Source: Caldilinea sp. CFX5 (GTDB lineage: Bacteria > Chloroflexota > Anaerolineae > Caldilineales > Caldilineaceae). Taken from it: a stretch of 45,896 nt of DNA. Location of the stretch: the NCBI GenBank assembly GCA_021405325.1, contig QWII01000080.1, positions 1 to 45,896 of the forward strand, read 5' to 3'. The notes under the pieces are model-generated. The model was not told the DNA's origin and made no database searches. It was given only the letters and a program-made list of their open reading frames with translations. This document shows positions 33,365 to 41,169 of this stretch, in pieces (position 1 is the stretch's first letter; each line of letters starts with the position of its first letter). A program made the position numbers and the translations under genes.

Positions 33365-33777
33365 AGCGTTATCGCGAGCTAGTAAAACAGGTCATTCGGG
33401 ACCATGCCCGACATCAATTGGCTTATGGTGAGATTGAAACCCAAACCATCTTTGACACAGAGGGCGATCACTATCAACTAGTGCATGCCGGTTGGCATAA
33501 CAAGCTACGTCAATATGGGTGTTTGATCCACATTGACATTAAGATAGGAGTTACGCAGTTGGACAAGACCTGTCAGGTTTCGCAAACCTGACAGGTCTCT
33601 GGTAGCGCCCGTCAACTGCGTAACTCCTATAAGAATGAGAAGATTTGGATTCAGTACGATGGTACCGAAGTTGGGGTAGCCAATGAACTGGCGGCTCTTG
33701 GCGTGCCCAAGTCAGATATTGTGCTGGCATATCTTTCGTCATTTGCACGTCAACATACCGAGTTTGCGGTGGCATGA
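33352..33777 (+). pseudogene. xisI: xisI split by a MITE insertion
   Basis: The first 64 codons match XisI (TIFDTEGDHYQLVHAGWHN, YGCLIHIDIK). The 85-bp palindromic element at 33545 interrupts the next codons and brings a TGA, giving a 79-residue truncated product. After the element the same frame continues NEKIWIQYDGTEVG to PKSDIVLAYLSSF and TEFAVA-stop. Removing the element and one copy of its 5-bp duplication (90 bp) restores a 111-residue reading frame, the normal XisI length. So the insertion is precise and probably recent relative to the decay of xisH. Confidence 0.9.
33545..33629. mobile_element. MITE-like nested palindrome inserted in xisI
   Basis: 85 bp, ends TAGGAGTTACGCAGTTG and its exact complement, flanked by the 5-bp direct repeat TAAGA (33540-33544 and 33630-33634). 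Inside lies a second perfect 15-bp hairpin (AGACCTGTCAGGTTT, loop CGC). It is too short to encode a transposase. The terminal pattern TAGGAnTTACGC is shared with the element at 44371, so both were probably moved by the same unlinked transposase. Confidence 0.9.
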
Positions 33778-33983
33778 TCCGCCGAACATCAGATCGAAGC
33801 GAGTGGGCGAGATCACGGGTTCATTATGGCTTTCTACCCGCTTTAGTTAGTTGGGTGCTTGCAGTCTCTTCCCCGCGCCTCGCCCACCGCTTCATTACTG
33901 TGTTCGGCCTGGCTTGTAGCGCCATAGTCACGGCAGGTTCGTTTTTGATTCGTCAAATCATTGCGAACCATGCGCCTCAATAG

Positions 33984-34055
33984 GTTGTGGCAGAAACAGA
34001 TGATGACGCGGTCGATTTTTATCGAAAGCGAGGATTCCATAGTGTTCCTTTCGAA
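33984..34055 (+). pseudogene. Acetyltransferase (GNAT) C-terminal remnant
   Basis: A short stretch reads VVAETDDDAVDFYRKRGF, the typical end of a GNAT acetyltransferase (acceptor helix and last strand), with a stop codon just before it and unrelated sequence after it. No upstream GNAT core is found in any frame, so this is a gene tail. The 200 bp before it (33783-33983) hold nothing I recognise. Confidence 0.55.
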
Positions 34056-34080
34056 TCGAGATGGGGAACAATCACATGTA

Positions 34081-34263
34081 GTGAAGCGCATCGAACGGTT
34101 TCAGCGACAACTCGCCCATTTGCGGCAGGTGGAGAAGAATCCGGCAAACTATCGGGCATCTGCATCAGGCTTTTTAGCAGAAATTGATCGGATGCAATTA
34201 GAAGTACGCGAGTATTTAAGCTTTCATCCGGCAGAGTTGTTCGCAGTTCCAGCATTTGCTTGA
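34081..34263 (+). CDS. Small helical protein or fragment, unknown
   Basis: 60 codons from a GTG: RIERFQRQLAHLRQVEKNP, then a helix containing SGFLAEIDRMQLEVREYLSF, ending PAFA. The composition is that of a real coding sequence and resembles short conserved proteins of 60-80 residues seen in filamentous bacteria, but no function is known to me. No Shine-Dalgarno is seen, and the frame upstream of the GTG runs into the acetyltransferase remnant, so it may be 5'-truncated. Confidence 0.45.
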   Translation: MKRIERFQRQLAHLRQVEKNPANYRASASGFLAEIDRMQLEVREYLSFHPAELFAVPAFA

Positions 34264-34293
34264 GTGTTAGGCTACTCTACCATGCAAAGCAAA

Positions 34294-34387
34294 ATGCCGA
34301 ACATTCGATGAAAATGATCGCAATGCAGAAAAGTCAGGTGGAAAATGCCTGACTTTTCTGTCGCGTATCGCTTAGCTCGTTCGGCAT
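34294..34387. repeat. Nested hairpin element
   Basis: Outer arms ATGCCGAAC and GTTCGGCAT (9 bp, perfect) enclose an inner 13-bp perfect hairpin (CAGAAAAGTCAGG and its complement, 34326-34338 and 34348-34360, loop TGGAAAATG). The hairpin-inside-hairpin layout is like the MITEs at 33545 and 44371 but with unrelated sequence; no target duplication was found. Confidence 0.65.
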
Positions 34388-34413
34388 CATCGACTCTCTT
34401 TTGGAAACGAAAC

Positions 34414-34923
34414 ATGGGTGTCAAGAACTACTTAATCGACGGCGTTTCCTGCGCCGGCAAAACGACGGTCGGCAGTGAACTGCACAGGCGCGGCTACCAC
34501 GTCATCCACGGCGATGAGGAGTTGGCCTATTGGGGCGATCGGCAAACCGGGGAGCCGGTGGATGGGTGCGCTGACGAGCAGCGTACTTGGCTATGGGACG
34601 TTACGAAGGTCAGCGCTTTGGTGGCCGATCAACAGCATGTGGTAACATTCTTTTGTGGCGGTTCCAGGAATTCCGCCCGCTTCCGCGATCTGTTCGATGA
34701 AGTTTTTGTGCTGGATATCGATTTGGCTACGCTGAACCGGCGTCTTGCGGCCCGACCCGCAACCGAGTGGGGCGGAACGGCCAGTGAAGGAGAAGCCTTT
34801 GCGCGCTACCAACAGGCGACCAAAGCGGGCCTGCCCGGGAACGCCAGCATCATCGATGCCACAGCGCCCCTCGCAAAGGTCGTGGATGCCATTCTTGAAA
34901 AGGCCAACGTGGGCGCCGCCTGA
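34414..34923 (+). CDS. P-loop nucleotide-binding protein, small-molecule kinase-like
   Basis: 169 aa from the ATG at 34414, chosen because the Walker A motif (IDGVSCAGKTTVG) then sits at the N-terminus as usual; the longer form from 34345 begins inside the hairpin element. A central VTFFCGGSRNSARF and EVFVLDIDLATLNRRLAARP fit the adenylate/shikimate/gluconate kinase-like P-loop group with an Arg-rich lid. Proteins of this type are often annotated only as AAA family ATPase or nucleoside kinase. The substrate is unknown. It stands alone in the low-GC accessory zone. Confidence 0.8.
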   Translation: MGVKNYLIDGVSCAGKTTVGSELHRRGYHVIHGDEELAYWGDRQTGEPVDGCADEQRTWLWDVTKVSALVADQQHVVTFFCGGSRNSARFRDLFDEVFVLDIDLATLNRRLAARPATEWGGTASEGEAFARYQQATKAGLPGNASIIDATAPLAKVVDAILEKANVGAA

Positions 34924-35023
34924 AGAATCGTGAGATAGTGGTGTCCGCTTTTGGCCGAAAGCGGTGCGTAATGAATCCAGGTTGATGGCTTTGGGTTGGT
35001 GGAACTGAAGAGTTTACAAATCT

Positions 35024-35755
35024 ATGAATCTTAAAGAAGTCAAGAATCAATTTCCCGAAATGGCAGATGAGATCGAGAGCCTTGAAAGTCTAGGGTTCGC
35101 TTCGCGTAGTGGTAATTGGGTTGATACCCTTGATATTGAGAAAGCAAAGACAGCTTGTTGGTTGGTCGGCAGAGTGGGTGACGATCACGATGCGGATGCA
35201 CTTGTTACGATTCTGTTGGGTCAACGTAGCGAGTTGTGGATGCCGGCAGCAACTTCGCTCAACGTGATTGGGACAGAAAAGCACGTAACGCCCTTATTAT
35301 CCCTGCTTGCGAACTGTCCTGAAATTGAGCGACAAATTGGCGTAGTCTACGCTCTTTCTTCAATCGCCATGCGATGTCCAGAGAAGCAGGCCGTGGAAGT
35401 GCAGCGTAAACTGGTCGAAGTAGCAGCTAATCCTACTTTAGCTGCTCCTGTTAGAGGATATGCCTTGGAGGGTTTGACAGGGATTAACCGAGAGCTTTAC
35501 CCAGAGTTGTATCAGCGCGCAGTGACCGTCATTCTTCACGCGTTGGATGATGGCGAAGCGGAAGTTAGGTTCTGGGCTTGTTTTGCTGTGGCTGGATTAA
35601 AGATAAGAGAGGCATTGGATAAACTGCGACTATTACAGACCGATCGCACAATCGTTCCGGGATGGTGGTCTGTGGGTGAGGAAGCTGAAGATGCTATCAC
35701 GTTGCTGAATGGAGGAGAGCCGCCACTGCGTAACCCCCAATTATCTACCACCTAA
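35024..35755 (+). CDS. HEAT-repeat-like protein
   Basis: 243 aa made of alpha-helical pairs: AKTACWLVGRVGDDHDADAL, LWMPAATSLNVIGTEKHVTP, then IGVVYALSSIA, PVRGYALEGLTGI and VRFWACFAVAGLKI. These are irregular HEAT/ARM-type repeats of 35-45 residues. Such proteins act as interaction scaffolds; no enzyme motif is present. The third-position GC is lower than in the surrounding core genes, consistent with acquisition. Its last codons overlap the hydrolase tail at 35748, so the true end may have been replaced. Confidence 0.75.
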   Translation: MNLKEVKNQFPEMADEIESLESLGFASRSGNWVDTLDIEKAKTACWLVGRVGDDHDADALVTILLGQRSELWMPAATSLNVIGTEKHVTPLLSLLANCPEIERQIGVVYALSSIAMRCPEKQAVEVQRKLVEVAANPTLAAPVRGYALEGLTGINRELYPELYQRAVTVILHALDDGEAEVRFWACFAVAGLKIREALDKLRLLQTDRTIVPGWWSVGEEAEDAITLLNGGEPPLRNPQLSTT

Positions 35756-35840
35756 CCACTATATTCATTTACAACGTCCAGATGTGGTCATGGAAGCGAT
35801 CGATACGCTACTCTCGCTCGTGCAAGGCTCAGCGAAATAG
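35748..35840 (+). pseudogene. Alpha/beta-hydrolase C-terminal remnant
   Basis: 31 codons ending in TAG read PPNHYIHLQRPDVVMEAIDT, then LLSLVQGSAK: the catalytic-His loop (N-H-Y-I-H-L) and last helix of an alpha/beta hydrolase. Nothing upstream in this frame continues it; it joins the end of the HEAT-like gene, indicating a deletion junction. Confidence 0.6.
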
Positions 35841-35892
35841 AGGCAAAGATGGATAGCACAAATTCAGCGCCTTCAGTGGGTAGTAACAAGCG

Positions 35893-36351
35893 ATGACATC
35901 TTCATCAAAGCAGAGGGCGATTGAATTCCTATCAACCACCCCTTCAAAAGAGGCATTGCTCGCCTTGATTTCCTGGTTGGATCTAGAGTACACTAATGGC
36001 TCCCGGGTTTCATTTGCCCAACAACTGCTTGCCCGTGCTGTTGTCGCGGTCGGCTATCGCTTGTATGAGAAAGACAATGCCAGGACAATCGCACTGACGA
36101 TTGCGGCCGCCGAAAGGTTTGCCCTTGCACCAACGGCAGAAAATTTCGCTAGCTACCAAGCCGCCGCGACGAATTCGTACCCCTTTGGCGCAGGCGATGG
36201 CTGTTATGCCATTGCCGAAACAGGCTATCCTGGCTGTGAAGTGGGGAGTGGGTGCCGGAGTGGTTCAGGCTGTTTGTATCTATCGGGCATGGACGAAATT
36301 TTTGTAATAGAGGCTATCAGGAAGGAGCTTCTCCCCTGGCTGCAAGAATAG
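35893..36351 (+). CDS. Unknown small protein
   Basis: 152 aa, soluble. The N-terminal 100 residues are helical (ALLALISWLDLEY; RAVVAVGYRLYEKDNART). The C-terminal part has a Gly/Cys-rich loop (GDGCYAIAETGYPGCEVGSG, then CRSGSGCLYLSG) with four Cys that could form disulfides or bind metal. No family recognised and no signal peptide. The ribosome site is weak. It lies in the acquired zone and may travel with the HEAT-like gene. Confidence 0.65.
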   Translation: MTSSSKQRAIEFLSTTPSKEALLALISWLDLEYTNGSRVSFAQQLLARAVVAVGYRLYEKDNARTIALTIAAAERFALAPTAENFASYQAAATNSYPFGAGDGCYAIAETGYPGCEVGSGCRSGSGCLYLSGMDEIFVIEAIRKELLPWLQE

Positions 36352-36434
36352 CGCACCCTTGGTAAGACGCTCGGAGCATCTTTGCGAGAATCTACCTATT
36401 TCATATTCTACATGTACGACAAAGGAAGATCATT

Positions 36435-37310
36435 GTGTCAGCAAACATTCACTTCGCCATGGGTGGCGCCATTTTTGGTGACTTTACCCTGGAATCCATC
36501 CAACTGATTGCCAAGCATGGGCTGCCGGGGGTTGAACCCTATCGCGGCCACCTGATGGCCTGGCTCGACAAACCGCAAGCGCTGAAGGATCTCCTCGACG
36601 CGCACGGGATCCGGCTCATTACTGCCTCGAACGGCGGGCCTGGTCAGGCGATGGAGTTCATTGACCGCTCCAAACGGCAGGAAACTGTTGCCGATCATGT
36701 CGCCTTCTGTCGCGATTTCCTCAAGGTCTTTGGCTGTACCCACTATAAGATCAACATGGGGAGCCGACCGGCGAACGGCGTGACCACCGCCGACGACATC
36801 AAAGCCATTGCCGAAACCGTGACCGAAATCGGCAAGCGCACGTTGGAGATGGGGGTCACGATTGCGCCTCATCCGCACATCTGGGGACCAATCGAGCGGC
36901 CGGAGGAAGTACGCGCCCTGCTCGACCAGACCGATCCGGCGATTGTCTCCTGGATTCCCGACACGGCGCAGCTCAACCTCGGCGGCGGCGATCCCGTGCA
37001 GTTGATCGACGATTACTACGACCGTCTGGCCGCCATCCACTGGAAGGACTCGAAGTCCTCCTATCGCGGCTATACCGGCCCAACCCCGACGAAGGAGATG
37101 CACGCGCAGGAAATTCTCTACAAGGATCTCGGGGCCGGCGGCGTTGATCATCCCGCGATTTGGACGATGTTGCAGGCGCGCGGCTACAAGGGGTGGATCA
37201 CGCTCGACCTGGATCCGCCGCGGCCCAACGAGGGCGAAGGGTCGGTCGACGACAAAATCGGGATCAACTGCCGCTATCTGCGGGAAACGCTGAACGTTCC
37301 TCACTTCTAG
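36435..37310 (+). CDS. Sugar-phosphate isomerase/epimerase-like TIM-barrel protein
   Basis: 291 aa from a GTG with AAAGGAAG upstream. It fits the xylose isomerase-like TIM-barrel (AP endonuclease family 2) superfamily: GVEPYRGHL, TIAPHPHIWGPIERPEEV (metal-ligand region), SWIPDTAQLNLGGGDPVQLI, AAIHWKDSK and a final GWITLDLD. The positions of Glu, His and Asp side chains are consistent with a divalent-metal isomerase or epimerase such as IolE/IolI or hydroxypyruvate isomerase relatives. The substrate cannot be told. It is a cytoplasmic single gene, convergent with the DUF3160 lipoprotein gene. A long antisense ORF (36438-37373) is only its shadow. Confidence 0.88.
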   Translation: MSANIHFAMGGAIFGDFTLESIQLIAKHGLPGVEPYRGHLMAWLDKPQALKDLLDAHGIRLITASNGGPGQAMEFIDRSKRQETVADHVAFCRDFLKVFGCTHYKINMGSRPANGVTTADDIKAIAETVTEIGKRTLEMGVTIAPHPHIWGPIERPEEVRALLDQTDPAIVSWIPDTAQLNLGGGDPVQLIDDYYDRLAAIHWKDSKSSYRGYTGPTPTKEMHAQEILYKDLGAGGVDHPAIWTMLQARGYKGWITLDLDPPRPNEGEGSVDDKIGINCRYLRETLNVPHF

Positions 37311-37370
37311 GTCGGTAGGCCAGTCGTTGAGTGTCACCTTTCGTCCGCGGTGGTTGGTCAGGTATTTGTG

Positions 37371-37441
37371 CATAGGCTGTACCTACTCAGCTCCTAGCCA
37401 GTCACGGACTGGCTAGGAGCTGAGTAGGTGCCATAGGCTGT
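37371..37441. repeat. 46-bp palindrome flanked by 10-bp direct repeats
   Basis: Perfect 23-bp arms (37381-37403 and 37407-37429; ACCTACTCAGCTCCTAGCCA at the left) around ACG. CATAGGCTGT occurs directly on both sides (37371-37380 and 37432-37441), as after an insertion. It lies exactly between two convergent genes and touches the stop codon of the right-hand gene, so it could also work as a two-way terminator. Confidence 0.8.
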
Positions 37442-39789
37442 TACTTGTTTTCCTGTTGGATCAACGGCAAGAAAAGCGATTGCTGTTTGGTAACAGGCGG
37501 ATTCTGGGTTGCCGAAGTGACCGGCAAGGTTTGCGCCTTGGGCGGGCTTTGTACGGCCAGACGAAAACTTTGTGTCCACGTCGGCGTAGTCGGATAGGGG
37601 TTGCTCTGTAACCGTTTGCGCCATTGATCGTTGTTCAGCCGCTCCGGCGGGTTGGCGTCGCTGCCGGCGGCAACCACTTCAAAATAAGTGAAGGCCGGCC
37701 CGACATAAAGCGCCATCCCCTCATCGGTATCAACTACCAACAATGCGGCGGCGACCGGCCCGGTGGCGGCATGAAGAACCCGCGGCGGGTAGAGCGCAGA
37801 CCTCGGGTCGTTGGTCGCGTTCGTGTGGACATCGGCGATGAGCGCCGGGTTGTTATCTTTCTTGTAGAAGAGGTGGGCATACCAGCCATCCCACCGCTCT
37901 TCTACCTCTGGCCCGGCACAACCCCCTTCAATATAGCGCGCTTCCCGCTTGATCATGCTCTTCAAGAAAAGTTCTTCCTGCTCGGTGAAAGCTTCCAGCC
38001 GTAGCTCCTTTTCGGCTAACTGTTGCAGGCGGGTGCTGACAAAGGCCAGATTTTCCAAATAGGCGACAATCTTCGCACGAATTGCCACCCCATCGTCCGT
38101 CGGCGCCAAGGGAACGGCAGCCAGCACTTGCTGCACATCCTGCGCCAACTGGGCCAGCGCGGCGTAGAAGGCAGGGTATGGCTCGACATAGCCGGCGGGA
38201 TATTCGCACGTCACCTCGCTCGGTGTAAACGATTGTTTGACATAGAGCATGTTGTCATGACGCAGTTGCGTCCACGAGCCAAGCTGTGTTTGCAACATTT
38301 TGTCGGCCCAGGCGGCAGTGCGCATGGCTTTGGGGTACATTGGCTCAGTGGTCGGCGTGTTGAGGGTGCGCAACAGCCCCAACCACTGGTTATAGACCGG
38401 CGCCCGCCAGAACGCCGCCGGCAGCGCGGCGATACTCTGCTGAAGTTGGGTAAGCTGGGGCGTGTACTGGTAAGTTGCCAACTCGCTTTGCAAATGGGTC
38501 AAGGCACGCGGGTTGCCCAGCGCGGCCATTACATCCAACGGGTCCGGCAGCGCTCGATGGATTGGCTTGCCATCGACCATCAGCCGGTCATAGACCAGTT
38601 CGCTAAAGACAAAGGAATCGATGGCAAAGCGTTGGCCCAACAAGAGAAAGCTCGTCGGGCGCGGGATGGGTTGGTCGCTGGGGTTATCGGCGTGGCGCTC
38701 GATCAACTGGCCGGTAATGCGTTGTTGCCCATAGTCGTTGGTGGTCAGTAAGGTGAGCAGCGCTGCGCCGTCAGCCGTGAGTAGTTGACCCGGTGTCGTG
38801 ATGGTCGCATCGGTCAGAAAGCGGTCAAAATCGGGTAGGGTCATGTTGTCGCTGCGCCCGATCAGCAGTTCCAGCAAGCCATTGATCACCTGCCAACGCA
38901 GCCGTTGGTCGGTGTCGTCGATGGCGTTACGCAAAATCGCTGCCGCCGCCATCTGTGACTGGTCGAGGATCGGTATGTTGGTCAGCGGGTCATAGGCCAC
39001 AAAGCGGAAATCAATCTGGGCCAACCAGTTCATGGCGCGGAAATAGGTTTCCAGTTTGTAGTTGTCGGCATAGTGGGCGCGTGGTTTGAAGAGGGTAAAA
39101 TCAATGGCGCGTTTTGTGCCAAAGAGCGGAATCTCGGCATGGACATTGGCGTCGGTTGCCCATTTGACATATTCCGCCACTGCCGGATCGTCGCTTTTGC
39201 TGCCCTGGAGCAGATGATACGCCACCGCCAGATAGACATCAACATCGCGATAGAGTGGGTCAAGGGCTGGATCGGGATTGGCTTGCTGTTGGGTTGCCAG
39301 GGTGGCGCGCGTAGTTGTGAGCAGCGCCGCCAGTTGCGGTGTGAGAATGGAGAGTTCTAACTCTTGGAGCAGATCGTCATATGACTGGTGGAAGGCATGG
39401 AGCAAGGAATCGGTCGTCACCAGGACGGGGAGATCCTTCCAGTAGATCCAGGCATAGGCTTCAATAAAGCGTTGCCAACGGATACGGTCGCTCACCACAA
39501 AGCCATTGCGCGCTAGAGCGTCCCGTTCGCTAGTGTTTAACGCCAAAGTTTGCTCGACCAACGGGAGGTATTTGACGCCATCGAGCGGAATGTTAAGCTG
39601 TTCCAGATAGGGCGTGGTGGTAAAGGTCTGGGCAGCCGCAATGGGGCTGGCTTCAAACTGGGTAAAGGGTATGGATTGAGGGGCCGTGCGTAACGCGGAC
39701 GCCGCTGTCGAGACATCGTTTGTACAGGCGGTCAGCAGCGGCGTGACAAAGAGAACAACTGCCAGGGAAAGGGATAGCCACTGTTTCAT
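37441..39789 (-). CDS. DUF3160 lipoprotein
   Basis: 782 aa. The signal peptide ends in the lipobox LLTAC (Cys22). The rest matches DUF3160 (VVSDRIRWQRFIEAYAWIYW, PVLVTTDSLLHAFHQSYDDL, YDRLMVDGKPIHRALPDPLD, VADVHTNATNDPRSALYPPR). This large, mainly helical domain is common in Chloroflexota and other environmental bacteria and its function is unknown; His/Asp-rich segments (TTDSLLHAFHQSYDD; DVHTN) may bind metal. The protein is exported and membrane-anchored. Its stop overlaps the right direct repeat of the neighbouring palindrome. Confidence 0.88.
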   Translation of the reverse strand: MKQWLSLSLAVVLFVTPLLTACTNDVSTAASALRTAPQSIPFTQFEASPIAAAQTFTTTPYLEQLNIPLDGVKYLPLVEQTLALNTSERDALARNGFVVSDRIRWQRFIEAYAWIYWKDLPVLVTTDSLLHAFHQSYDDLLQELELSILTPQLAALLTTTRATLATQQQANPDPALDPLYRDVDVYLAVAYHLLQGSKSDDPAVAEYVKWATDANVHAEIPLFGTKRAIDFTLFKPRAHYADNYKLETYFRAMNWLAQIDFRFVAYDPLTNIPILDQSQMAAAAILRNAIDDTDQRLRWQVINGLLELLIGRSDNMTLPDFDRFLTDATITTPGQLLTADGAALLTLLTTNDYGQQRITGQLIERHADNPSDQPIPRPTSFLLLGQRFAIDSFVFSELVYDRLMVDGKPIHRALPDPLDVMAALGNPRALTHLQSELATYQYTPQLTQLQQSIAALPAAFWRAPVYNQWLGLLRTLNTPTTEPMYPKAMRTAAWADKMLQTQLGSWTQLRHDNMLYVKQSFTPSEVTCEYPAGYVEPYPAFYAALAQLAQDVQQVLAAVPLAPTDDGVAIRAKIVAYLENLAFVSTRLQQLAEKELRLEAFTEQEELFLKSMIKREARYIEGGCAGPEVEERWDGWYAHLFYKKDNNPALIADVHTNATNDPRSALYPPRVLHAATGPVAAALLVVDTDEGMALYVGPAFTYFEVVAAGSDANPPERLNNDQWRKRLQSNPYPTTPTWTQSFRLAVQSPPKAQTLPVTSATQNPPVTKQQSLFLPLIQQENK

Positions 39790-39931
39790 GGTTGTTTTCC
39801 TTATGATGAAATAAAGAAAGAATATCGTAAGGTTATTGTAGCATAGTACAATGACCGCGCCTAATCCGATGATGAGTCATTCTGTTTTGTCAGGATTCGT
39901 CTGCCCCCTACCCGCTTCATTCGCGCCGTAA

Positions 39932-39960
39932 TTGACAAAGCTTCCCGCCAACTCTATAAT
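39932..39960 (+). promoter_or_regulatory. Consensus sigma-70 promoter
   Basis: TTGACA, 17 bp, TATAAT: both hexamers match consensus exactly. Transcription would start near 39967, giving an 80-nt leader before the small ORF at 40049 and possibly reading into the oxidoreductase gene at 40258. The rest of the 468-bp stretch left of 40049 shows nothing else. Confidence 0.85.
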
Positions 39961-40048
39961 GCCTCCTGCATCCCAACTGTTTTCTGGTTAAAGACATAGC
40001 TCTAATAGCCGTTCTGTTGAATGATCAAACACATCTTGATGAGGTCAT

Positions 40049-40254
40049 ATGCCACAGAAACCCTCTTGGTTATTTATCAGTAGTCTCTTGTTGATCGTTA
40101 TGTTTCTGGATCTGTGTATGATCCAGCGTTACCGATAGCCAACCGAGATGGCACTGGTTATATCTGTTACCGTAAACCAGAGAGTGCGACGTGTGACAAT
40201 TTACTTCGCATTGAAAATGCAAAAGATTGGCCTGATAAGATTCCTTGGAACTAA
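40049..40254 (+). pseudogene. Small exported protein broken by a frameshift, or 29-aa membrane peptide
   Basis: An ATG with TGAGG upstream opens a 29-codon ORF, MPQKPSWLFISSLLLIVMFL and 9 more residues, that looks like a signal peptide and stops at 40138. A second frame, overlapping the end, reads VSGSVYDPALPIANRDGTGY, then ICYRKPESATCDNLLRIENA and KDWPDKIPWN to a TAA 3 nt before the next gene; it has protein-like composition but no start codon of its own beyond a GTG at 40114. One frame change near 40100 (TATGTTTC) would join signal peptide and mature part. Either a real frameshift, a sequencing error, or two unrelated pieces. Confidence 0.5.
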
Positions 40255-40257
40255 CCT

Positions 40258-41166
40258 ATGCACATTGGCATTTCCCTATCCTCCACCTACGCTGTCACCG
40301 ATATGCGTCTGGGCGCCCAGTATATGATCGAACGCGCCAGGGCTGCCGCGACTGCCGGCCTTGATAGCCTCTTTGTCGGCGACCATCATGTCACGCCGAC
40401 GCCCTACTACCAGAACACGCCGATCCTGGCCCGGCTGCTGGCGGAGTGGCAACATGCACCGGCGGGCGCGCTCTACTTGTTGCCCTTTCGCCACCCGGTG
40501 CTGCTGGCCGAAGAGATTGCCACCCTGGCGACGCTGACGCCCCAGCGCTTTATTCTCCAATGTGGTCTGGGCTATGGCGACCGCGAGTTTGCCGCCTTTG
40601 GCATTAATCCCAAGCACCGCCCCTCACGCTTTGAGGAATGCCTGTCGATTATGCGCCGTTTGTGGGCAGGAGAAACAGTGTCACACCAGGGGCGCTGGAC
40701 GCTTGCGAATGCCCACATCGCACCGACGCCACCGGAACCAATCGAAGTCTGGATTGCGGCAGAAGCGGAGCCGGCCATTGAACGCGCAGCCCGACTGGGT
40801 AATGGTTGGATTGCGGCGCCAAGTCTCACGCCAGCGCGCGCCAAAGCGGATCTGGCGCGCTATCTTGCTTACTGTGAGCAGCAGCGGCGCACCCCTGGCG
40901 TCCGCGTCATTCGGCGGGATATTTATGTGGGGGCGAGCGCAGCCGAAGCCGCAGCAACCGGTGGGCCGGTGATTGCCGGCGGTTATCGTGGCTTCGCCCC
41001 CGAAGCGACCATTATCGGTGATGTGACGGCGGTGGCGGACGCCTTTCTCTCCTTGGGTGCAATGGGCTTTACTCATATTCTGGTGCGCAATCTGATGCCG
41101 ACCCAAGCCCATGTGTTGGCGAGTATTGAGCGGTTGGCGCGCGTCAAAGAACTGGTCAATTTGTAA
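40258..41166 (+). CDS. LLM-class flavin-dependent oxidoreductase
   Basis: 302 aa, bacterial luciferase-like TIM barrel: start MHIGISLSS, LDSLFVGDHHVTP, LLAEEIATLATLTPQRFILQ, CGLGYGDREFAAFGI, RFEECLSIMRRLW and a C-terminal GVTHI-like GFTHILVRN. The family uses FMN or F420 bound without covalent link; the sequence does not decide which. Roles range from monooxygenases to F420-dependent reductases. The gene has a short spacing from the small exported-protein remnant and may share its promoter. Confidence 0.9.
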   Translation: MHIGISLSSTYAVTDMRLGAQYMIERARAAATAGLDSLFVGDHHVTPTPYYQNTPILARLLAEWQHAPAGALYLLPFRHPVLLAEEIATLATLTPQRFILQCGLGYGDREFAAFGINPKHRPSRFEECLSIMRRLWAGETVSHQGRWTLANAHIAPTPPEPIEVWIAAEAEPAIERAARLGNGWIAAPSLTPARAKADLARYLAYCEQQRRTPGVRVIRRDIYVGASAAEAAATGGPVIAGGYRGFAPEATIIGDVTAVADAFLSLGAMGFTHILVRNLMPTQAHVLASIERLARVKELVNL

Positions 41167-41169
41167 CGC

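Noticed and set aside
36438..37373. 311-codon ORF antisense to the isomerase/epimerase-like gene
   Set aside because: It is opposite a gene with clear family motifs and ribosome site; the long antisense frame follows from high third-position GC.
38023..38751. 242-codon ORF antisense to the DUF3160 lipoprotein
   Set aside because: Shadow of a conserved protein; Gln/Arg/His-rich composition without any motif.
40077..40088. A fourth copy of the 80-bp repeat starting at ATCAGTAGTC
   Set aside because: Only the first ten bases match; the conserved GTCCAGAGTC block and the right end are absent, so it is probably chance.
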